40,003 bases of DNA from Corynebacterium yonathiae (GTDB taxonomy: Bacteria; Actinomycetota; Actinomycetes; Mycobacteriales; Mycobacteriaceae), in the NCBI RefSeq assembly GCF_022288805.1, contig NZ_JAKOPM010000020.1, positions 1-40,003 on the forward strand, in the 5' to 3' direction. A program made the translations under genes and the position numbers. The notes below the pieces were generated by a model. That model ran no database searches. It saw only the letters and a program-made list of their open reading frames with translations, and had not been told where the DNA came from. Positions 39,736-40,003 of the stretch are shown here, in pieces; position 1 is the stretch's first letter, and each line of letters starts with the position of its first letter.

Positions 39736-39885
39736 GCATTCCCTGCGTTAGCAGGGGTGAGCCAGTTGCAGTGCTAGTACACTTCATAACTAGCTCCTTT
39801 TCCCTGCGTTAGCAGGGATGAGCCGGTCGTGGTGCTTATAGCGCTAAACATTGAGCTCTTTCCCCGCGTTAGCGGGGATTTTTCT
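39736..39885 (+). CRISPR. Mini-array with type I-E CRISPR geometry, three repeats
   Basis: Three 29-bp units start at 39736, 39797 and 39857. Two contain CCCTGCGTTAGCAGGG and the third CCCCGCGTTAGCGGGG. The first two continue G/ATGAGCCA/G, the 3' handle typical of actinobacterial type I-E repeats. The spacers are 32 bp (39765-39796) and 31 bp (39826-39856), giving the expected period of about 61. The third repeat degenerates after its stem (ATTTTTCT), like a terminal repeat or terminator. No cas genes are in the window. A caution is that the two spacers share several bases at both ends, so an unrelated tandem element is possible. Confidence 0.62.
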
Positions 39886-39907
39886 TTTCGGCAGGTAGCT
39901 TACTTTT

Positions 39908-39947
39908 GGGTTAAGGGTCAAAATGTGGGGTTAAGGGTCAAAATGTG
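39908..39947 (+). repeat. Perfect 20-bp tandem direct repeat
   Basis: GGGTTAAGGGTCAAAATGTG occurs twice without a gap (39908-39927 and 39928-39947). Length and spacing are iteron- or operator-like, but the sequence differs from the 22-bp iterons at 376-557. The function is unknown and the array may continue in regulatory DNA beyond the window. Confidence 0.7.
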
Positions 39948-40003
39948 TGTCTGGCTCGGCGTGTCGCGGGGGTTAGATTTGGCCTTTTTGAATGCCGATT
40001 GAG

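Larger units (their letters stand above)
39413..40003. other. Right non-coding region
   Basis: No gene is supported. It holds the parA leader, array D (39481-39534), tandem plus-strand hairpins with a T-tract (39650-39703), the CRISPR-like mini-array (39736-39885) and a perfect 20-bp tandem repeat (39908-39947). The last 55 bases show nothing recognisable. Confidence 0.6.

Overview
The window looks like the backbone of a conjugative plasmid, or a very similar element, from a mycolic-acid actinobacterium, most likely Corynebacterium. The GC content is moderate to high. There is an iteron/RepA replicon, a par locus, a MobF relaxase, a VirD4-type coupling protein and an actinobacterial type IV secretion (T4SS) cluster. 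That cluster includes a cutinase-type hydrolase and a multi-domain wall hydrolase, which fits an envelope made of peptidoglycan plus a mycolate layer. No phage structural genes, rRNA, complete tRNA, antibiotic-resistance gene or complete insertion sequence was seen.

Layout. 1-680: origin with seven 22-bp iterons and a DnaA-box-like site. 681-1631 (-): RepA, behind a highly structured leader (about 1661-1880). 1988-8083 (-): a 2031-residue methylase-helicase of the phage P1 DarB anti-restriction type, with a second, well-codon-biased 183-codon reading frame nested in its N-terminal linker. 8111-8281 (-): a small ribbon-helix-helix (RHH) regulator, divergent from a small MerR/excisionase-like HTH protein (8464-8685, +). 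9073-28457 (+): one long, tightly packed transfer operon of 19 genes. It holds a secreted Pro/Glu-rich protein, bitopic and lipoprotein components, a cutinase-like hydrolase, two pilin-like two-TM proteins, a VirB6/TrbL-like channel protein, an SCO6880-family protein and a related short paralogue, a VirB4-like ATPase, an HTH-coiled-coil protein, a four-domain envelope enzyme, a VirD4/TraG coupling ATPase and small accessory proteins. It ends in a hairpin shared with the convergent MobF relaxase-helicase (28522-32973, -). The intergenic region 32974-33184 is the best oriT candidate. 33185-35335 carries a coiled-coil accessory protein, a small membrane protein, an HNH protein and two small unknowns.

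35336-40003 is a partition/regulation region. parA, a double-RHH protein and a stand-alone DnaB-N-domain protein form a minus-strand operon (39412-37777). Four arrays of CATATG sites (4, 6, 5 and 5 copies), all at exactly 12-bp period, lie upstream of parA and of three other minus-strand transcription units: a glutaredoxin/NrdH-like protein with a second DnaB-N paralogue and a membrane protein, another membrane protein, and a small unknown. In three arrays a -35/17-bp/-10 promoter is embedded in the sites. This suggests the double-RHH protein is both centromere binder and plasmid-wide repressor, like omega of pSM19035. Near the right edge is a mini-array with type I-E CRISPR geometry (three repeats, about 61-bp period) without cas genes in view.

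The most interesting observation is that the DarB-like protein and the relaxase end in the same kind of tail: AQxxxDFLxxLGLGxE followed by 28-30 acidic residues ending in EL. I infer a shared T4SS export signal, so that the anti-restriction methylase-helicase could be delivered into the recipient together with the relaxase-DNA complex. This would be a conjugative counterpart of P1 packaging its Dar proteins in the phage head. All functions are read from sequence motifs by eye; no database search was run.
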